Of a stretch of DNA of 64,000 nt, positions 21,989-31,173 are shown one piece after another. The notes beneath the pieces were generated by a model that saw only the letters and a program-made list of their open reading frames with translations, did no database searches and was not told where the DNA came from. A program made the position numbers and the translations under genes. The DNA lies in the NCBI GenBank assembly GCA_001725415.1, contig MEGH01000054.1, forward strand, positions 1-64,000, written 5' to 3'. Position 1 is the first letter of the stretch, and each line of letters starts with the position of its first letter. This stretch comes from Pseudonocardia sp. SCN 73-27 (GTDB taxonomy: Bacteria; Actinomycetota; Actinomycetes; Mycobacteriales; Pseudonocardiaceae).

Positions 21989-22717
21989 TCAGCCGGGTGG
22001 TCCGCCCCCGACGATCACGGCGAGCGCGCCGCCGACCATGGCGGGCCCGAACGGAACCTCCACCCCGCGGGCCCGGCCCACGACGAGGGCCGCGGAGGCG
22101 GCGTGGACGGCGCCGAGAACGGTCGTCGCGACGCCGGCGAGGGCGAGCCCGGCCCACCCGTCGCGGCCGGCGGCGACGCCGAGCCCGGGTGCGAGCGCGC
22201 AGTCGCCGCCGCCGATGCCGCCGCGGGTGACGGCGCGGAGCAGCAGCAGGACCCCGGCGGCCACGGCTGCCGCGGCCACGGCCCGGACCGCGGTGGTCGG
22301 GTCGCGGCCGTCGATGAGCAGCAGGGCCGCGCCCGCGCCCGCGGTCGTGACAGCGGTCAGCGGGGCGGGGAGCCGGTGGGCGGCGGCGTCGACCGCGACG
22401 AGCACGATCCCGCAGACCACGACCCAGCAGCCGAGCACGGCCGCCGGCCCGGCCCGCGCGGCCGCGACGACGCCGCAGCCCAGTGCGGCGACGATCTCGA
22501 CCGACGCCGCGGGTGGGCCGACGGGCACTCTGCAGCAGCGCGTACGGCCGGACACCGCCGAACCACCGAGAGGCGCGGCACACCGCGGGCACGTCGACCT
22601 GCGCGCACCCGGCCCGGGCACGGCGTGCCTGACGATCGCCGCGCGCAACCACGGCCCCGCACAGAACCCGGCCACGCCGGCGAGCGCCACCCCGTCGATC
22701 CTCATGCCGTCGATCAT
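21989..22717 (-). CDS. A24-family prepilin peptidase-like membrane protein
   Basis: Probable membrane aspartic peptidase of the type that trims and methylates type IV/Tad prepilins. About 242 residues with several Ala/Val/Leu-rich membrane segments. A cytoplasmic CPRC (43-46) is the first half of the zinc motif, but the second CxxC is reduced to CC at 61-62. Catalytic Asp candidates are D110 in [11 protein letters not shown] and D172 in [11 protein letters not shown]; the usual Lys after the second Asp (GDVKL) is Ala here. The ATG at 22717 or 22705 are both possible starts. No pilin or tad gene lies nearby, so its substrate must be elsewhere. Confidence 0.75.
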   Translation of the reverse strand: MIDGMRIDGVALAGVAGFCAGPWLRAAIVRHAVPGPGARRSTCPRCAAPLGGSAVSGRTRCCRVPVGPPAASVEIVAALGCGVVAAARAGPAAVLGCWVVVCGIVLVAVDAAAHRLPAPLTAVTTAGAGAALLLIDGRDPTTAVRAVAAAAVAAGVLLLLRAVTRGGIGGGDCALAPGLGVAAGRDGWAGLALAGVATTVLGAVHAASAALVVGRARGVEVPFGPAMVGGALAVIVGGGPPG

Positions 22718-22936
22718 CGAGGCTCTCGCCGTGCGCGGTCGCCCGAGCAGCGTCGCCTGTGGACGGTTGCGCGGCATGTGGACAACCGCCCGGGCCACCG
22801 CGCGCAACCTCACAGCTGTGAAGCGGCGCCGGCACGACCACGAGGTTGCGCACGGCCGCGGGCAGGCGGGCCCGGCGACACGTCCGGAATCGTCGGTGCC
22901 GTGTGCCATCCGGCCGCCGGGGCTGGCGTTCCGGGC

Positions 22937-23364
22937 GTGGCCGACGACGACGCACTCCTCGCCCTGATCGCCGACGCCGGGACGGGCATCCTGATGACGA
23001 TCAAGCGCGACGGGCGCCCCAGGCGTCTCTCGTGTCGCACACCCTCGACGTCCCGACGCGGACGCTGCGCATCTCCGTGACCGATGACCGGGCGAAGACC
23101 CGCAACCTGCGCCGCGACCCCCGGGCGTCGTTCATGGTCACCCGCCCCGACGGGAGCGCGTACGCCGTCGGCGAGGGCACCGCGCAGCTGTCGGTGCCGG
23201 CCGGCGACCCGCACGACCCGACCGTCGACGCCCTCGTCGACCTCTACCGCGCCGTGCAGGGCGAGCACCCCGACTGGGACGACTACCGGTCCGCGATGGT
23301 CGCGGAGCGCCGTGTCGTGTTGACGCTGCCGCTGGACCGGGTCTACGGCTGGGGCGGCATCTGA
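22937..23364 (+). pseudogene. PPOX-class F420/FMN-binding protein, frameshifted
   Basis: Looks like a TIGR03618-type split-barrel protein (F420- or FMN-dependent oxidoreductase). The N-terminal frame from GTG 22937 reads ADDDALLALIADAGTG, then MTIKRDGRP. The frame then breaks, and the expected continuation QASLVSHTLDVPTRTLRISV, AKTRNLRRDPRASFMV and VDLYRAVQGEHPDWDDYR is found one base off. The switch point is the CCCC at 23017-23020: one more C would restore a single reading frame of about 142 residues. So this is either a recent one-base deletion or a sequence error. It converges with and overlaps the next gene by 22 bases. Confidence 0.75.
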
Positions 23365-24263
23365 GCAGACCCCTCCGGGCCCCCGGTGTCGGCGGGGCGG
23401 CCGAAGAACCCTGCCGGCGGCACGGGTGACGGGGTCGCCGACCGGTCGGTGACGACGGCCGCGGCCCGGGTGAACCGCCGCAGCTCGACGCCGTGGCGCA
23501 CGGCCGACGGGAACGGGTCGGCGGCGCAGGCGCGGGCGAGGTCGGTGAGCGGCAGCTCGGCGTGTGAGGCGAGCAGGACGAGGTTGCCGAAGCGGCGGCC
23601 GTGCCACACGTCGGCGGCGGCGACGACCGCGCGGTGGCCGAACACCGCGGCGGCGGTGGCGACCTGCCCGCGGGCGAAGCCGAGCGATCCGCCGTCGGCG
23701 AGGTTCACGGCGAGCACCCCGTCGGGGGCGAGCGCGCGGGCGACGAGAGTCGCGAACTCGACCGACGTCAGGTGCGCGGGGATGCGGGCGCCGGCGAACA
23801 CGTCGACGACGACGAGGTCGGCCGCGCCGGGCGCCAGGGCGAGGGTCTCGGCACGGGCGTCGCCGATGCGCACGTCGAGCAGGGTGTCGTCGGCGGGCAG
23901 GCGGGTGCGGACGAGGCCGGCCAGCGCACCGTCGAGCTCGACGACGGTCTGCGGCGACCCGGGCCGGGTCGCGGCGACGTAGCGGGCCAGCGTCCAGGCC
24001 CCGCCCCCGAGGTGCACGACCCGCAGCGGGGCGCCGGGCGGGGCGAGGGCGTCGACGACGTGCCCGAGGCGCCGGACGTACTCGAACTCGAGGTGCGTCG
24101 GGTCGTCGAGGTCGACGTGCGACTGGGCGGTGCCGTCGACGAGCAACGTCCACGACGAGGGCCGGTCGGGGTCGGACACGAGCTCGGCGAGGCCGTGATC
24201 GACCTCGGCCCGCACGACGACCGACCCACCCGCCTCGTCCGGCGGCGAGGCCTGCTGCGGCAC
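23343..24263 (-). CDS. spermidine-synthase-like protein (Rossmann methyltransferase fold)
   Basis: A soluble 306-residue protein with a polyamine synthase / methyltransferase fold. The nucleotide-binding glycine loop is VVHLGGGAWTLARY, the acidic residue after beta-2 is VVELDGAL, and VRIGDARAE and LVVVDVFAGARIPAHLTS are the next strands. The N-terminal part (LLVDGTAQSHVDLDDPTHLE followed by FEYVRR) matches the substrate-gate strand of spermidine synthases. Many actinobacterial members are not true spermidine synthases, so the reaction is unknown. GTG at 24263 directly follows the mltG stop. Confidence 0.8.
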   Translation of the reverse strand: MPQQASPPDEAGGSVVVRAEVDHGLAELVSDPDRPSSWTLLVDGTAQSHVDLDDPTHLEFEYVRRLGHVVDALAPPGAPLRVVHLGGGAWTLARYVAATRPGSPQTVVELDGALAGLVRTRLPADDTLLDVRIGDARAETLALAPGAADLVVVDVFAGARIPAHLTSVEFATLVARALAPDGVLAVNLADGGSLGFARGQVATAAAVFGHRAVVAAADVWHGRRFGNLVLLASHAELPLTDLARACAADPFPSAVRHGVELRRFTRAAAVVTDRSATPSPVPPAGFFGRPADTGGPEGSAQMPPQP

Positions 24264-25874
24264 CTAGATCGCGCCGTCGGCGATCGCCTGCCGGATGTTG
24301 GCCTGGTGCTCGGCCAGCGTGGTGCCGAAGCAGGAGGTGCCGTCGGGCTTGCAGCGCACGAAGAACAGCCACGGCCCGGGCTCGGGTCCGAGCGCGGCGG
24401 CCATGGCGGCCTTGCCGGCGGCGGCGATCGGCGTCGGCGGCAGGCCGGCGACGGCGTAGGAGTTGTAGGGGCCGACGCGGGCGCGGGCCTCCGCGGTGGT
24501 GCGCAGGGCCTGCACGTCCAGCGGGTAGTTGACCATCGAGTCGAGCTCGAGGCGCTGGTTGACGGCCAGCCGGTTGTAGACGACGCGCGCCACCTGCGGC
24601 ATGTCGGGCGTGATCGCTTCCTTCTCGACGAGTGAGGAGATGATCAGCGCCTGGTACGGGGTGACGCCGGCGCGGGCGGCCGCGTCGCCGATACCGGCGG
24701 CCTCCAGCCGCGGGACGGACGCGGCGAGCAGCTCGCGCCACACGTCGGGGGCGGCGGTGCCGGGGGCGATGTCGTAGATGCCCGGCGAGACGAGGCCCTC
24801 GAAGCGGCGCGCCGGCTCGGCCTTGCGGATGCCGTCGAGCGCCCAGGTGGGGGCGCCGAGCTCGCCGGGGTCGGTGGTCGACATGGTGGCGCGGAGGTCG
24901 TCGACGCTGACGCAGCGGCGCTGCCCGTCGATCTGCCCGCAGCTGGCCTGGGAGATGAGGCTGAGCACACCGGGGGCGATGGTGCCGTCGGGTGAGCGGG
25001 TGTCGTCGAGCTGGGTGCCGCCGCGGACCTCGAGGCGGCCGACGCGGGCGGCGGGGTCGACGAGCCGGGCGACGGCGGACCTGGCCGACATCTGCCCACT
25101 CATCTGGTAGTAGCCGGGCTGGACGGCGAGGATGCGGGAGTCGTCGGCGGCGGCGCTGGTGAACGCGCCGGAGCTGGCGACGACGCCGCGGCGGGTGAGC
25201 ATCTGCCCGATCTGGCTGGTCGAGTCGCCGGAGACGACCTGGACGATGACGTCGCCGGTGCCGGTGCCGTCGTAGTCCTTGTCGAAGAACGAGGAGCCGA
25301 CGTAGTAGGCGCCGCCTCCGACGACGCCCAGGAGCACGACGGCGGCGAGGACGAGGACGCCGATGCGGCGGCGTCGGCGGGTGACGGCTTCCCGGCGGGC
25401 GGTCCGCGCGGACGTGCCGGCGGTGCGGCGGGGCCCGACCCGGTCGCCGTCGTCGTCGGAGGAGGAGCCGGAGGACGAGGCCGCGGACGAAGCGGCGCCC
25501 GAGGAGGAGGCGGCGGACGAAGCGGCGCCCGAGGAGGAGGCGGCGGCCGCGACGCGGCGGGTCTCCTCGGCGCCGGATACAGCCCGCGGGTCGGACCGGG
25601 ACTCGGACCGGGACTCGGAGCTGCGTGACGACCGGACCGGCGCGTCGTAGATGTCGTACGGGTCGTCGTGACCGGCCGCGGCGGCCTGCAGCGTGGTGTC
25701 GTCCGCCGACCGGCGCGGGCGGACGCGGGCGCGGACGGTCTCGGCGACGGCGTCCGGCGGCGGGCCGGGGTCGGCGGCCCGGCGGGGCCGGCCCGGGTCA
25801 CGCGGGCCGTCGGCGGCGCGGTGGTGCCCACCGCCGCGCGGGGCGGCGGGATCGTCGGGGCCGCGGCGTCGCAC
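24264..25874 (-). CDS. mltG: endolytic transglycosylase MltG (5' end probably incomplete as read)
   Basis: Membrane-anchored YceG-like lytic transglycosylase that cuts nascent peptidoglycan strands. As read from the GTG at 25874 it has 536 residues: a long disordered, Ser/Ala/Asp-rich cytoplasmic part (1-165, including two SSSGAASSAA repeats), a basic stop RRRRR, a membrane helix IGVLVLAAVVLLGVVGG, then the LysM-like and catalytic regions. The catalytic Glu is in ALIISSLVEKEAITPDMP; the downstream YNRLAVNQRLELDSMVNY and GPYNSYAVAGLPPTPI are family signatures. The N-terminus seems to continue upstream in another frame (see 25875-26113). Neighbours ruvX and alaS as in mycobacteria. Confidence 0.93.
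   Translation of the reverse strand: MRRRGPDDPAAPRGGGHHRAADGPRDPGRPRRAADPGPPPDAVAETVRARVRPRRSADDTTLQAAAAGHDDPYDIYDAPVRSSRSSESRSESRSDPRAVSGAEETRRVAAAASSSGAASSAASSSGAASSAASSSGSSSDDDGDRVGPRRTAGTSARTARREAVTRRRRRIGVLVLAAVVLLGVVGGGAYYVGSSFFDKDYDGTGTGDVIVQVVSGDSTSQIGQMLTRRGVVASSGAFTSAAADDSRILAVQPGYYQMSGQMSARSAVARLVDPAARVGRLEVRGGTQLDDTRSPDGTIAPGVLSLISQASCGQIDGQRRCVSVDDLRATMSTTDPGELGAPTWALDGIRKAEPARRFEGLVSPGIYDIAPGTAAPDVWRELLAASVPRLEAAGIGDAAARAGVTPYQALIISSLVEKEAITPDMPQVARVVYNRLAVNQRLELDSMVNYPLDVQALRTTAEARARVGPYNSYAVAGLPPTPIAAAGKAAMAAALGPEPGPWLFFVRCKPDGTSCFGTTLAEHQANIRQAIADGAI
25483..25542 (-). repeat. 30-bp tandem repeat inside mltG
   Basis: Two perfect 30-base copies (25483-25512 and 25513-25542) code the Ser/Gly/Ala decapeptide SSSGAASSAA twice in the cytoplasmic linker of MltG. 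Confidence 0.85.
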
Positions 25875-26113
25875 GGCCGGGACCCGGTCGGTGCGCTGCT
25901 CGGTCTCGTTGTCGGGGCGCCTGCGGGCCGGTCGGGGTCCTGGTCCCGGGGAGCCTGCCGGTACGGGTCGCGCGGGCCGACCCGGCGCGGCCCGGGGGGC
26001 GGCGCCCAGCCGGAGTCGTCATGCCCCTCCGCACGGCGGGGCCGGCGGTCGTCCCGCCCGGGCGTCCGCCGGGCCGGGCGGCCGTCGTCGCGGCCGTCCC
26101 ATCCGTCGGTCAC
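25875..26113 (-). other. probable original N-terminal coding part of mltG, out of frame
   Basis: From a GTG at 26113 this stretch reads TDGWDGRDDGRPARRTPGRD then HDDSGWAPPPGPRRVGPRDP, a typical actinobacterial disordered MltG N-terminus, up to about DRPAGA. The mltG frame, open upstream of 25874, reads RRPDNETEQRTDRVPAVRRR there. The two would join if the GGGG at 25914-25917 (CCCC on the coding strand) had one more base, giving a protein of 616 residues. No clear ribosome binding site is visible before 26113. Confidence 0.5.
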
Positions 26114-26270
26114 CGGGTACGACCGGGGCGGCGGAGGCGGACAGGGGTGGTCACGAGGCCCGACAATACCGACGGCGCCCGAGCTCCGGACGCGGTCGGC
26201 TCCCGGCTCGCCGGGACACCCGTCGCGAACCCGGCAACCGGCCCGTCGACGACGCCGCGCGCGGCGGCGC

Positions 26271-26720
26271 TCACCGGCTGCGGGTGTCGAGCCAGCCCTG
26301 CAGGATCGCGACGGCCGCGGCCTGGTCGACCACGGCGCGCTGCTTCCTGCCCTTCACCCCGCGTTCGCGCAGCTGCCGGGTGGCGACGACGGTCGTGAGC
26401 CGCTCGTCGGAGAACTCGACCGGCACCTCCAGCACGGACGAGAGGTCGTCGGCGAACGCCCGGGCGGCCTGTGCCGCGGGCCCTTCGGCACCGGCGAGGG
26501 TGCGGGGCAGCCCGACGACGACCTGGACGACGTCGTGCTCCGCGACGAGCGCGGCGATCTCGCGTAGGTCGGAACCGCTGCGGTCGCCCGGCTCACGCAC
26601 GTCGCGGGCGACGGTGACCAGCGGCGTCGCGATCATGCAGTCGGGATCGGACAAGGCCACCCCGACCCGGACGGCGCCGACGTCGATACCGAGGCGCCGG
26701 CCCCGTCCGGGCGCGGTCAC
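26271..26720 (-). CDS. ruvX: RuvX/YqgF-type Holliday junction resolvase-like nuclease
   Basis: RNase-H-fold protein implicated in 16S rRNA processing and in resolving branched DNA. 149 residues. [18 protein letters not shown] holds the first catalytic Asp, [11 protein letters not shown] the second acidic region, [12 protein letters not shown] the Glu, and [14 protein letters not shown] the last Asp. GTG at 26720 overlaps the alaS stop as GTGA. Confidence 0.94.
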   Translation of the reverse strand: MTAPGRGRRLGIDVGAVRVGVALSDPDCMIATPLVTVARDVREPGDRSGSDLREIAALVAEHDVVQVVVGLPRTLAGAEGPAAQAARAFADDLSSVLEVPVEFSDERLTTVVATRQLRERGVKGRKQRAVVDQAAAVAILQGWLDTRSR

Positions 26721-29380
26721 GCGTTCGCGAGTGCGGTGCGCAGCGCGACGATCGCGTCGGGCACACCGGCGGGGTTCTGCCCGCCGCCCTGCGCGAGGTC
26801 GGGTTTGCCGCCTCCGCGGCCCCTGACGGCCGCGGCGAACGACGGGATGAGCTTCCCGGCGGCCAGCCCGCGGTCGCGCGCCGCCGCGGTGGTGGCGACG
26901 ACGAACGAGACCTTGTCGTCGTCGGCGCCGAAGAGGGCGACGACGCCGGGGCGGTCGCCGAGGCGGCCGCGGACGTCGGAGGCGAGGGCGCGCAGGTCGT
27001 TGCCGCTGACCCCGGCGGGCGCGGAGACCGCGACGAGCGCGATGCCGCCGACGTCCTCGGCGCCGTCGGCGAGTGCGCCCGCGGCACCGAGCGCGGCGTC
27101 GGCGCGGTGCTTCTCCAGATCGCGCTCGGCGGTGCGCAGCCGTTCGACGAGGGCGGCGATGCGGTCGGGCAGCTCGTCGGGGCGGGCCTTGAGCTGGTCG
27201 GAGATCTGCGAGAGCAGCAGGTGCTCGGTGGAGACCTGACGCAGCGCGTCGTTGCCGACGAGGGCCTCGACGCGGCGCACACCCGATCCGATGGACGCCT
27301 CGGACAGGACCTTCACGATGCCGATCTCCCCGGTGCGCCCGACGTGGGTACCACCGCAGAGCTCGCGGGAGTAGTCGCCCATGTCGACGACGCGGACGCG
27401 GTCGCCGTACTTCTCGCCGAACAGCATCATCGCGCCGAGCGTGCGGGCCTCGTCCATGGAGGTCTCGTACGTCTCGATCTCGCGGTTCTGCTGCAGGACC
27501 GTGTTGACCTCCTCCTCGATCTCGGCCAGCGCCGCGGCAGGCACCGCACCGGTCGGGGAGGTGAAGTCGAACCGCAGCCGGCCCGGGGCGTTGAGCGACC
27601 CCGCCTGCGCGGCGGCGGTGCCGAGCGCGCCGCGGACACCCGCGTGCACGAGGTGGGTGGCGGTGTGGGCCCGGGAGATCGCGGCGCGGCGGGCGACGTC
27701 GATCTCGGCGACGACGGCGTCGTCGACGGCGATGGTGCCCGCCTCGACGGTGCCGCGGTGCACGCGCAAGCCCGCGACCGGGGACTGCACGTCGTCGACA
27801 CGGACGATCGCGGACCCGGAGCGCAGCACACCGTGGTCGGCCTGCTGCCCACCGGCCTCGGCATAGAACGGGGTGCGGTCGAGCACGACCTCGACCTGCT
27901 GACCCTCGGACGCGGCAGGCACGGCGGCACCGTCGACGACGAGCCCGACGACGGTGCCCTCCGCGGCGAGGTCGGTGTAGCCGAGGAACGTCGTGGTGCC
28001 GTGCGCGTCGAGCAGCGGGCGATAGACCGAGCCGTCGTGGTGGCCGGTCTTGCGCGCCTTGGCGTCGGCCTTCGCGCGGGTGCGCTGCTCGGCCATGAGC
28101 GTGGCGAAGCGGTCCTGGTCGACCGACAGGCCGGCCTCGGCGGCCATCTCCAGCGTCAGGTCGATCGGGAAGCCGTAGGTGTCGTGCAGCGCGAACGCCT
28201 GGTCGCCCGCGATCGTCGAGCCGCCGGACCTCCGGGTGTCGGCGACGGCGGTGTCGAAGATGCGCGATCCGGCGGTGAGCGTCTGCAGGAACGCCTCCTC
28301 CTCGGCGCGCACGACCGCGGAGATGCGTTCGAAGTCGGTGACGAGCTCCGGGTAGGAAGGAGCCATCACGTCGCGCACGACCTCGGCGAACGAGCCCAGG
28401 ACCGGCTCCTGCACACCCAGCAGCCGCGACGAGCGCACGATGCGACGCAGCAGCCGGCGCAGGACGTAGCCGCGGCCGTCGTTGGACGGGGTGACACCAT
28501 CGCCGATGATCATGACGCCGGAGCGGGCGTGGTCGGCGATGACGCGGAAGCGGACGTCGTCCTCGTGAGAGGCGCCGTAGCGGCGGCCGGAGAACTCCTC
28601 GGCGCGCGCGATGACGGGTCGGACCAGGTCGGTCTCGTAGACGTTGTCGACGCCCTGGAGCAGGTATGCGACACGCTCGACACCCATGCCGGTGTCGATG
28701 TTCTTGGCGGGCAGCTCACCGATGATCGGGAAGTCGTCCTTCGTCCCGCCGGCGGCGCGCTCCTTCTCCATGAAGACCAGGTTCCAGATCTCCAGGTAGC
28801 GGTCCTCGTCAACGACCGGGCCGCCGTCGCGGCCGAACTCCGGGCCGCGGTCGTAGTAGATCTCCGAGCACGGCCCACAGGGGCCGGGGACGCCCATCGA
28901 CCAGTAGTTGTCGGCCATGCCGCGGCGTTGGATGCGCTCGGTCGGGATGCCCGCGACCTTCTGCCACAACCGGACGGCCTCGTCGTCGTCGAGGTAGACC
29001 GTGACCCAGATGCGGTCGGGGTCGAACCCGTAGCCGCCCTCCGACGTCGGCGACGTGATGAGGCGCCACGCGTGCTCGATGGCGCCTTCCTTGAAGTAGT
29101 CGCCGAAGGAGAAGTTGCCGGCCATCTGGAAGAAGGTGTTGTGCCGCGTCGTGCGGCCCACCTCGTCGATGTCGCCGGTGCGCACGCACTTCTGGATCGA
29201 GGTGGCCCGCGGGTAGGGAGCCGGCGCGTCACCCAGGAAGTACGGCTTGAACTGGACCATGCCGGCGTTGACGAACAGCAGGGTCGGGTCGTCGAGGATC
29301 AGCGACGCGCTCGCGACACGGGTGTGGCCCGCGCTGGTGAAGTGGTCGGTGAAACGGCGGGCGATCTCATGGGTCTGCAC
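26717..29380 (-). CDS. alaS: alanyl-tRNA synthetase
   Basis: Class II synthetase charging tRNA-Ala, with editing. 887 residues, full length. Residues 1-450: aminoacylation domain ([20 protein letters not shown], motif 2 near [20 protein letters not shown], then [11 protein letters not shown]). Editing domain: [16 protein letters not shown] and the Cys/His pair of [18 protein letters not shown]-Ala domain: [22 protein letters not shown] start at 29380. Gene order alaS-ruvX-mltG is conserved in actinobacteria. No T-box or other leader is visible. Confidence 0.98.
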   Translation of the reverse strand: MQTHEIARRFTDHFTSAGHTRVASASLILDDPTLLFVNAGMVQFKPYFLGDAPAPYPRATSIQKCVRTGDIDEVGRTTRHNTFFQMAGNFSFGDYFKEGAIEHAWRLITSPTSEGGYGFDPDRIWVTVYLDDDEAVRLWQKVAGIPTERIQRRGMADNYWSMGVPGPCGPCSEIYYDRGPEFGRDGGPVVDEDRYLEIWNLVFMEKERAAGGTKDDFPIIGELPAKNIDTGMGVERVAYLLQGVDNVYETDLVRPVIARAEEFSGRRYGASHEDDVRFRVIADHARSGVMIIGDGVTPSNDGRGYVLRRLLRRIVRSSRLLGVQEPVLGSFAEVVRDVMAPSYPELVTDFERISAVVRAEEEAFLQTLTAGSRIFDTAVADTRRSGGSTIAGDQAFALHDTYGFPIDLTLEMAAEAGLSVDQDRFATLMAEQRTRAKADAKARKTGHHDGSVYRPLLDAHGTTTFLGYTDLAAEGTVVGLVVDGAAVPAASEGQQVEVVLDRTPFYAEAGGQQADHGVLRSGSAIVRVDDVQSPVAGLRVHRGTVEAGTIAVDDAVVAEIDVARRAAISRAHTATHLVHAGVRGALGTAAAQAGSLNAPGRLRFDFTSPTGAVPAAALAEIEEEVNTVLQQNREIETYETSMDEARTLGAMMLFGEKYGDRVRVVDMGDYSRELCGGTHVGRTGEIGIVKVLSEASIGSGVRRVEALVGNDALRQVSTEHLLLSQISDQLKARPDELPDRIAALVERLRTAERDLEKHRADAALGAAGALADGAEDVGGIALVAVSAPAGVSGNDLRALASDVRGRLGDRPGVVALFGADDDKVSFVVATTAAARDRGLAAGKLIPSFAAAVRGRGGGKPDLAQGGGQNPAGVPDAIVALRTALANA

Positions 29381-29446
29381 GGGAACAGCTCTCTGCGTGG
29401 TGCGGTCGGTGGGCCGTGATCAGGCAGGACGCGACACCCGGACGGG

Positions 29447-29752
29447 TCAGCGTCCTGCCCGGCGCGCTCGCTGCGGGCGCAGCGCGGGGTCCTCGGCGAC
29501 GGCGTCGGCGAAGGTGGGGACGGACTGGCCGGTGCGGCGTTCGACCATCTCGGCGAGCTCCTGCTCGCGCGACTCCATCCCGGCGCGGACCTCGGCGCCG
29601 AACGCGCCCAGGCCGGCACCGAGCTCGCGCAGACCGTCGGCCAGGTTGGCCCCGACGCCGGCCGGGGTGAGGCTCTGCGCGGCGCGAGTGGCGCGGCGGC
29701 TGCCGTAGACGCCCGCCGCGACGCCGACGCCCAGCCAGAACAGCCGCTTCAC
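29447..29752 (-). CDS. DUF6167-like small membrane-associated protein
   Basis: 101 residues. Begins KRLFWLGVGVAAGVYGSRR, a short N-terminal hydrophobic anchor of the kind found in a conserved actinobacterial family near alaS. It then forms an amphipathic helix (LADGLRELGAGLGAFGAEVR, MESREQELAEMVERRTG) and a Pro/Arg-rich end. GTG at 29752 overlaps the upstream gene's stop as GTGA, so the two small proteins are translated together and may form a pair. No function is known to me. Confidence 0.8.
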   Translation of the reverse strand: MKRLFWLGVGVAAGVYGSRRATRAAQSLTPAGVGANLADGLRELGAGLGAFGAEVRAGMESREQELAEMVERRTGQSVPTFADAVAEDPALRPQRARRAGR

Positions 29753-30135
29753 TTGCGGCCCTTCCGGACCCCGGCGGCGGCCCTGCCGGCGCTGCGGGCC
29801 TTGATCGCCTTGTTGACCCCGTAGGAGAACGCGGCGGCGCGCACGAGCGGGCCACCCAGGGTCGCGGTGAACAGCGACGACAGCACCGACACGTTGGCCG
29901 TGACGGTGCGGGCGCCCGCGGTGATGCCGTCGACGCGCTCGAGCTGGGTGTTGACCTGGTTCAGCGTGGTGTGCGCGTCGGACAGCAGCGGTGCGCTGCC
30001 CTCGTGGGCCTTGCGGATCGCGACGGTGGCCTCGTCGAGCGTGCGGCCCAGTTTGAGCAGCGGAACCGCCGCCAGCAGGACCAGCACGACGAACGCGCCG
30101 GCGGCGATCAGCGCGGCGATCTGACCAGCCGACAC
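29749..30135 (-). CDS. DUF948 family membrane protein
   Basis: 128 residues: one N-terminal membrane helix (QIAALIAAGAFVVLVLLAA), then an amphipathic, possibly coiled-coil stretch (LDEATVAIRKAHEGSAPLLS, TTLNQVNTQLERVDGITAG) and a basic C-terminus rich in Lys/Arg. This is the DUF948 layout, resembling general stress or surface-associated proteins in Gram-positives. GTG at 30135 has AGGAGG four bases upstream, which decides the start. Sits between the SigD-like gene and the DUF6167-like gene, all on the minus strand. Confidence 0.85.
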   Translation of the reverse strand: MSAGQIAALIAAGAFVVLVLLAAVPLLKLGRTLDEATVAIRKAHEGSAPLLSDAHTTLNQVNTQLERVDGITAGARTVTANVSVLSSLFTATLGGPLVRAAAFSYGVNKAIKARSAGRAAAGVRKGRK

Positions 30136-30217
30136 GTGTCCTCCTGACCCGGACGACGAGGGCCCGGTGACGATGGTGGGTGATCGTCGCCAGGCTACTC
30201 CCCGACCGGGTCCGGCC

Positions 30218-31132
30218 TCAGCCGACCCGGAAGTCCGGCTCCTCCCCCGCGCCGGGCTCGCCGGCGGTCGCGGCGACCGCCCTGCCCAGCGCCGAGTCGG
30301 CCAGCATCGCGGCGGCCTCGTGCTCGACGAGGACCTGCCGGAGCCGGGTGAGCGCACGGTGCTGGGTGACGCGCACGGCTCCCGGCGTCGAGCCCACGGT
30401 GTGCGCGGTCTCCTCGGCCGACAGCCCCACGGCGACGCGCAGCACGATCACCTCGCGCTGACGCGGGGTGAGGGTGTGCAGCAGCTCGCCGAGCCGCTCC
30501 CCCAGCTCGACCGCGAGCGCCCGGTGCTCGGGGCCCTCGACCGCCGACACCGAGTCCGGCACATCGGGCACCGGCTCGGACCGGTTGCGGCCGATGGCGC
30601 GGAACGCGTCGGTCACCTTGTGCGCGGCGATGCCGTAGACGAAGGCGCGGAACGACAGGCCCTTGACCGTGTAGTTGGGCAGCGCGCGGACGACGGCGAG
30701 GCAGACGTCCTGTGCGACGTCCTCGGCGGCGCCGACGACGCACTCCTGGCGGCCCAGGCGGGCACGGCAGTAGCGCAGCACCATCGGGTGAATCACGGAC
30801 AGCAGCGCGTCACGGGCCCGGGTGTCGCCGGCGACGGCGTCACCGACGAGGGCCTCGATCATCTCGGCCGGCCCGTTCGGCTCGTCGACGACCGCCTCGT
30901 CCGTGACGACGTCGGCGACGGCGACACCGGCGGCGACACCGGCGGCGACACCCGCGGTGTCGGTGACCATGTTCGGGACCATGCCCGGCACGACGTCGGG
31001 GACCGCGACCTGGTCGGGCTCCGGAGCGCGGGGCGCCGGGATCATGGAACGGAAGATGTCGGGGCCGAGGATGTCGGCGTCGACGACGTGGGCGTCGAGG
31101 AGCGGCAGTGGCGCGGCCGCTGCGGTGGTCAT
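30218..31132 (-). CDS. sigD: ECF sigma factor, SigD/ShbA type
   Basis: Alternative sigma factor close to mycobacterial SigD and streptomycete ShbA. 304 residues. Region 2: VLRYCRARLGRQECVVGAAE, DVAQDVCLAVVRALPNY and FRAFVYGIAAHKVTDAFRA. Region 4: TLTPRQREVIVLRVAVGLSA and VGSTPGAVRVTQHRALTRLR. The first 100 residues are a poorly conserved Ala/Val/Pro-rich lead with GVAAGVAAGVAVADV repeats. ATG at 31132 has no ribosome binding site of its own but overlaps the TGA of a 14-codon leader frame that has one (31129-31173), so I infer translational coupling. No anti-sigma gene such as rsdA is adjacent. Confidence 0.88.
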   Translation of the reverse strand: MTTAAAAPLPLLDAHVVDADILGPDIFRSMIPAPRAPEPDQVAVPDVVPGMVPNMVTDTAGVAAGVAAGVAVADVVTDEAVVDEPNGPAEMIEALVGDAVAGDTRARDALLSVIHPMVLRYCRARLGRQECVVGAAEDVAQDVCLAVVRALPNYTVKGLSFRAFVYGIAAHKVTDAFRAIGRNRSEPVPDVPDSVSAVEGPEHRALAVELGERLGELLHTLTPRQREVIVLRVAVGLSAEETAHTVGSTPGAVRVTQHRALTRLRQVLVEHEAAAMLADSALGRAVAATAGEPGAGEEPDFRVG

Positions 31133-31173
31133 CGCGGTGCTGCGGCTGTGGCCGCGCGCGTCGGAACGATCAT
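31129..31173 (-). CDS. putative 14-residue leader peptide of the SigD-like gene
   Basis: ATG at 31173 follows GGGAGGGG by about eight bases and reads MIVPTRAATAAAPR then TGA; that TGA overlaps the sigma-factor ATG as ATGA. The frame differs from the sigma gene. Ribosome loading here would explain how the downstream ATG, which has no Shine-Dalgarno sequence, is translated. Alternatively the real sigma start is elsewhere and this is chance. Confidence 0.45.
   Translation of the reverse strand: MIVPTRAATAAAPR

Noticed and set aside
29381-29446. T-box or leader peptide before alaS
   Set aside because: alaS runs leftward from 29380; upstream there is only a 66-base spacer to the DUF6167-like gene, with no specifier stem or T-box core.
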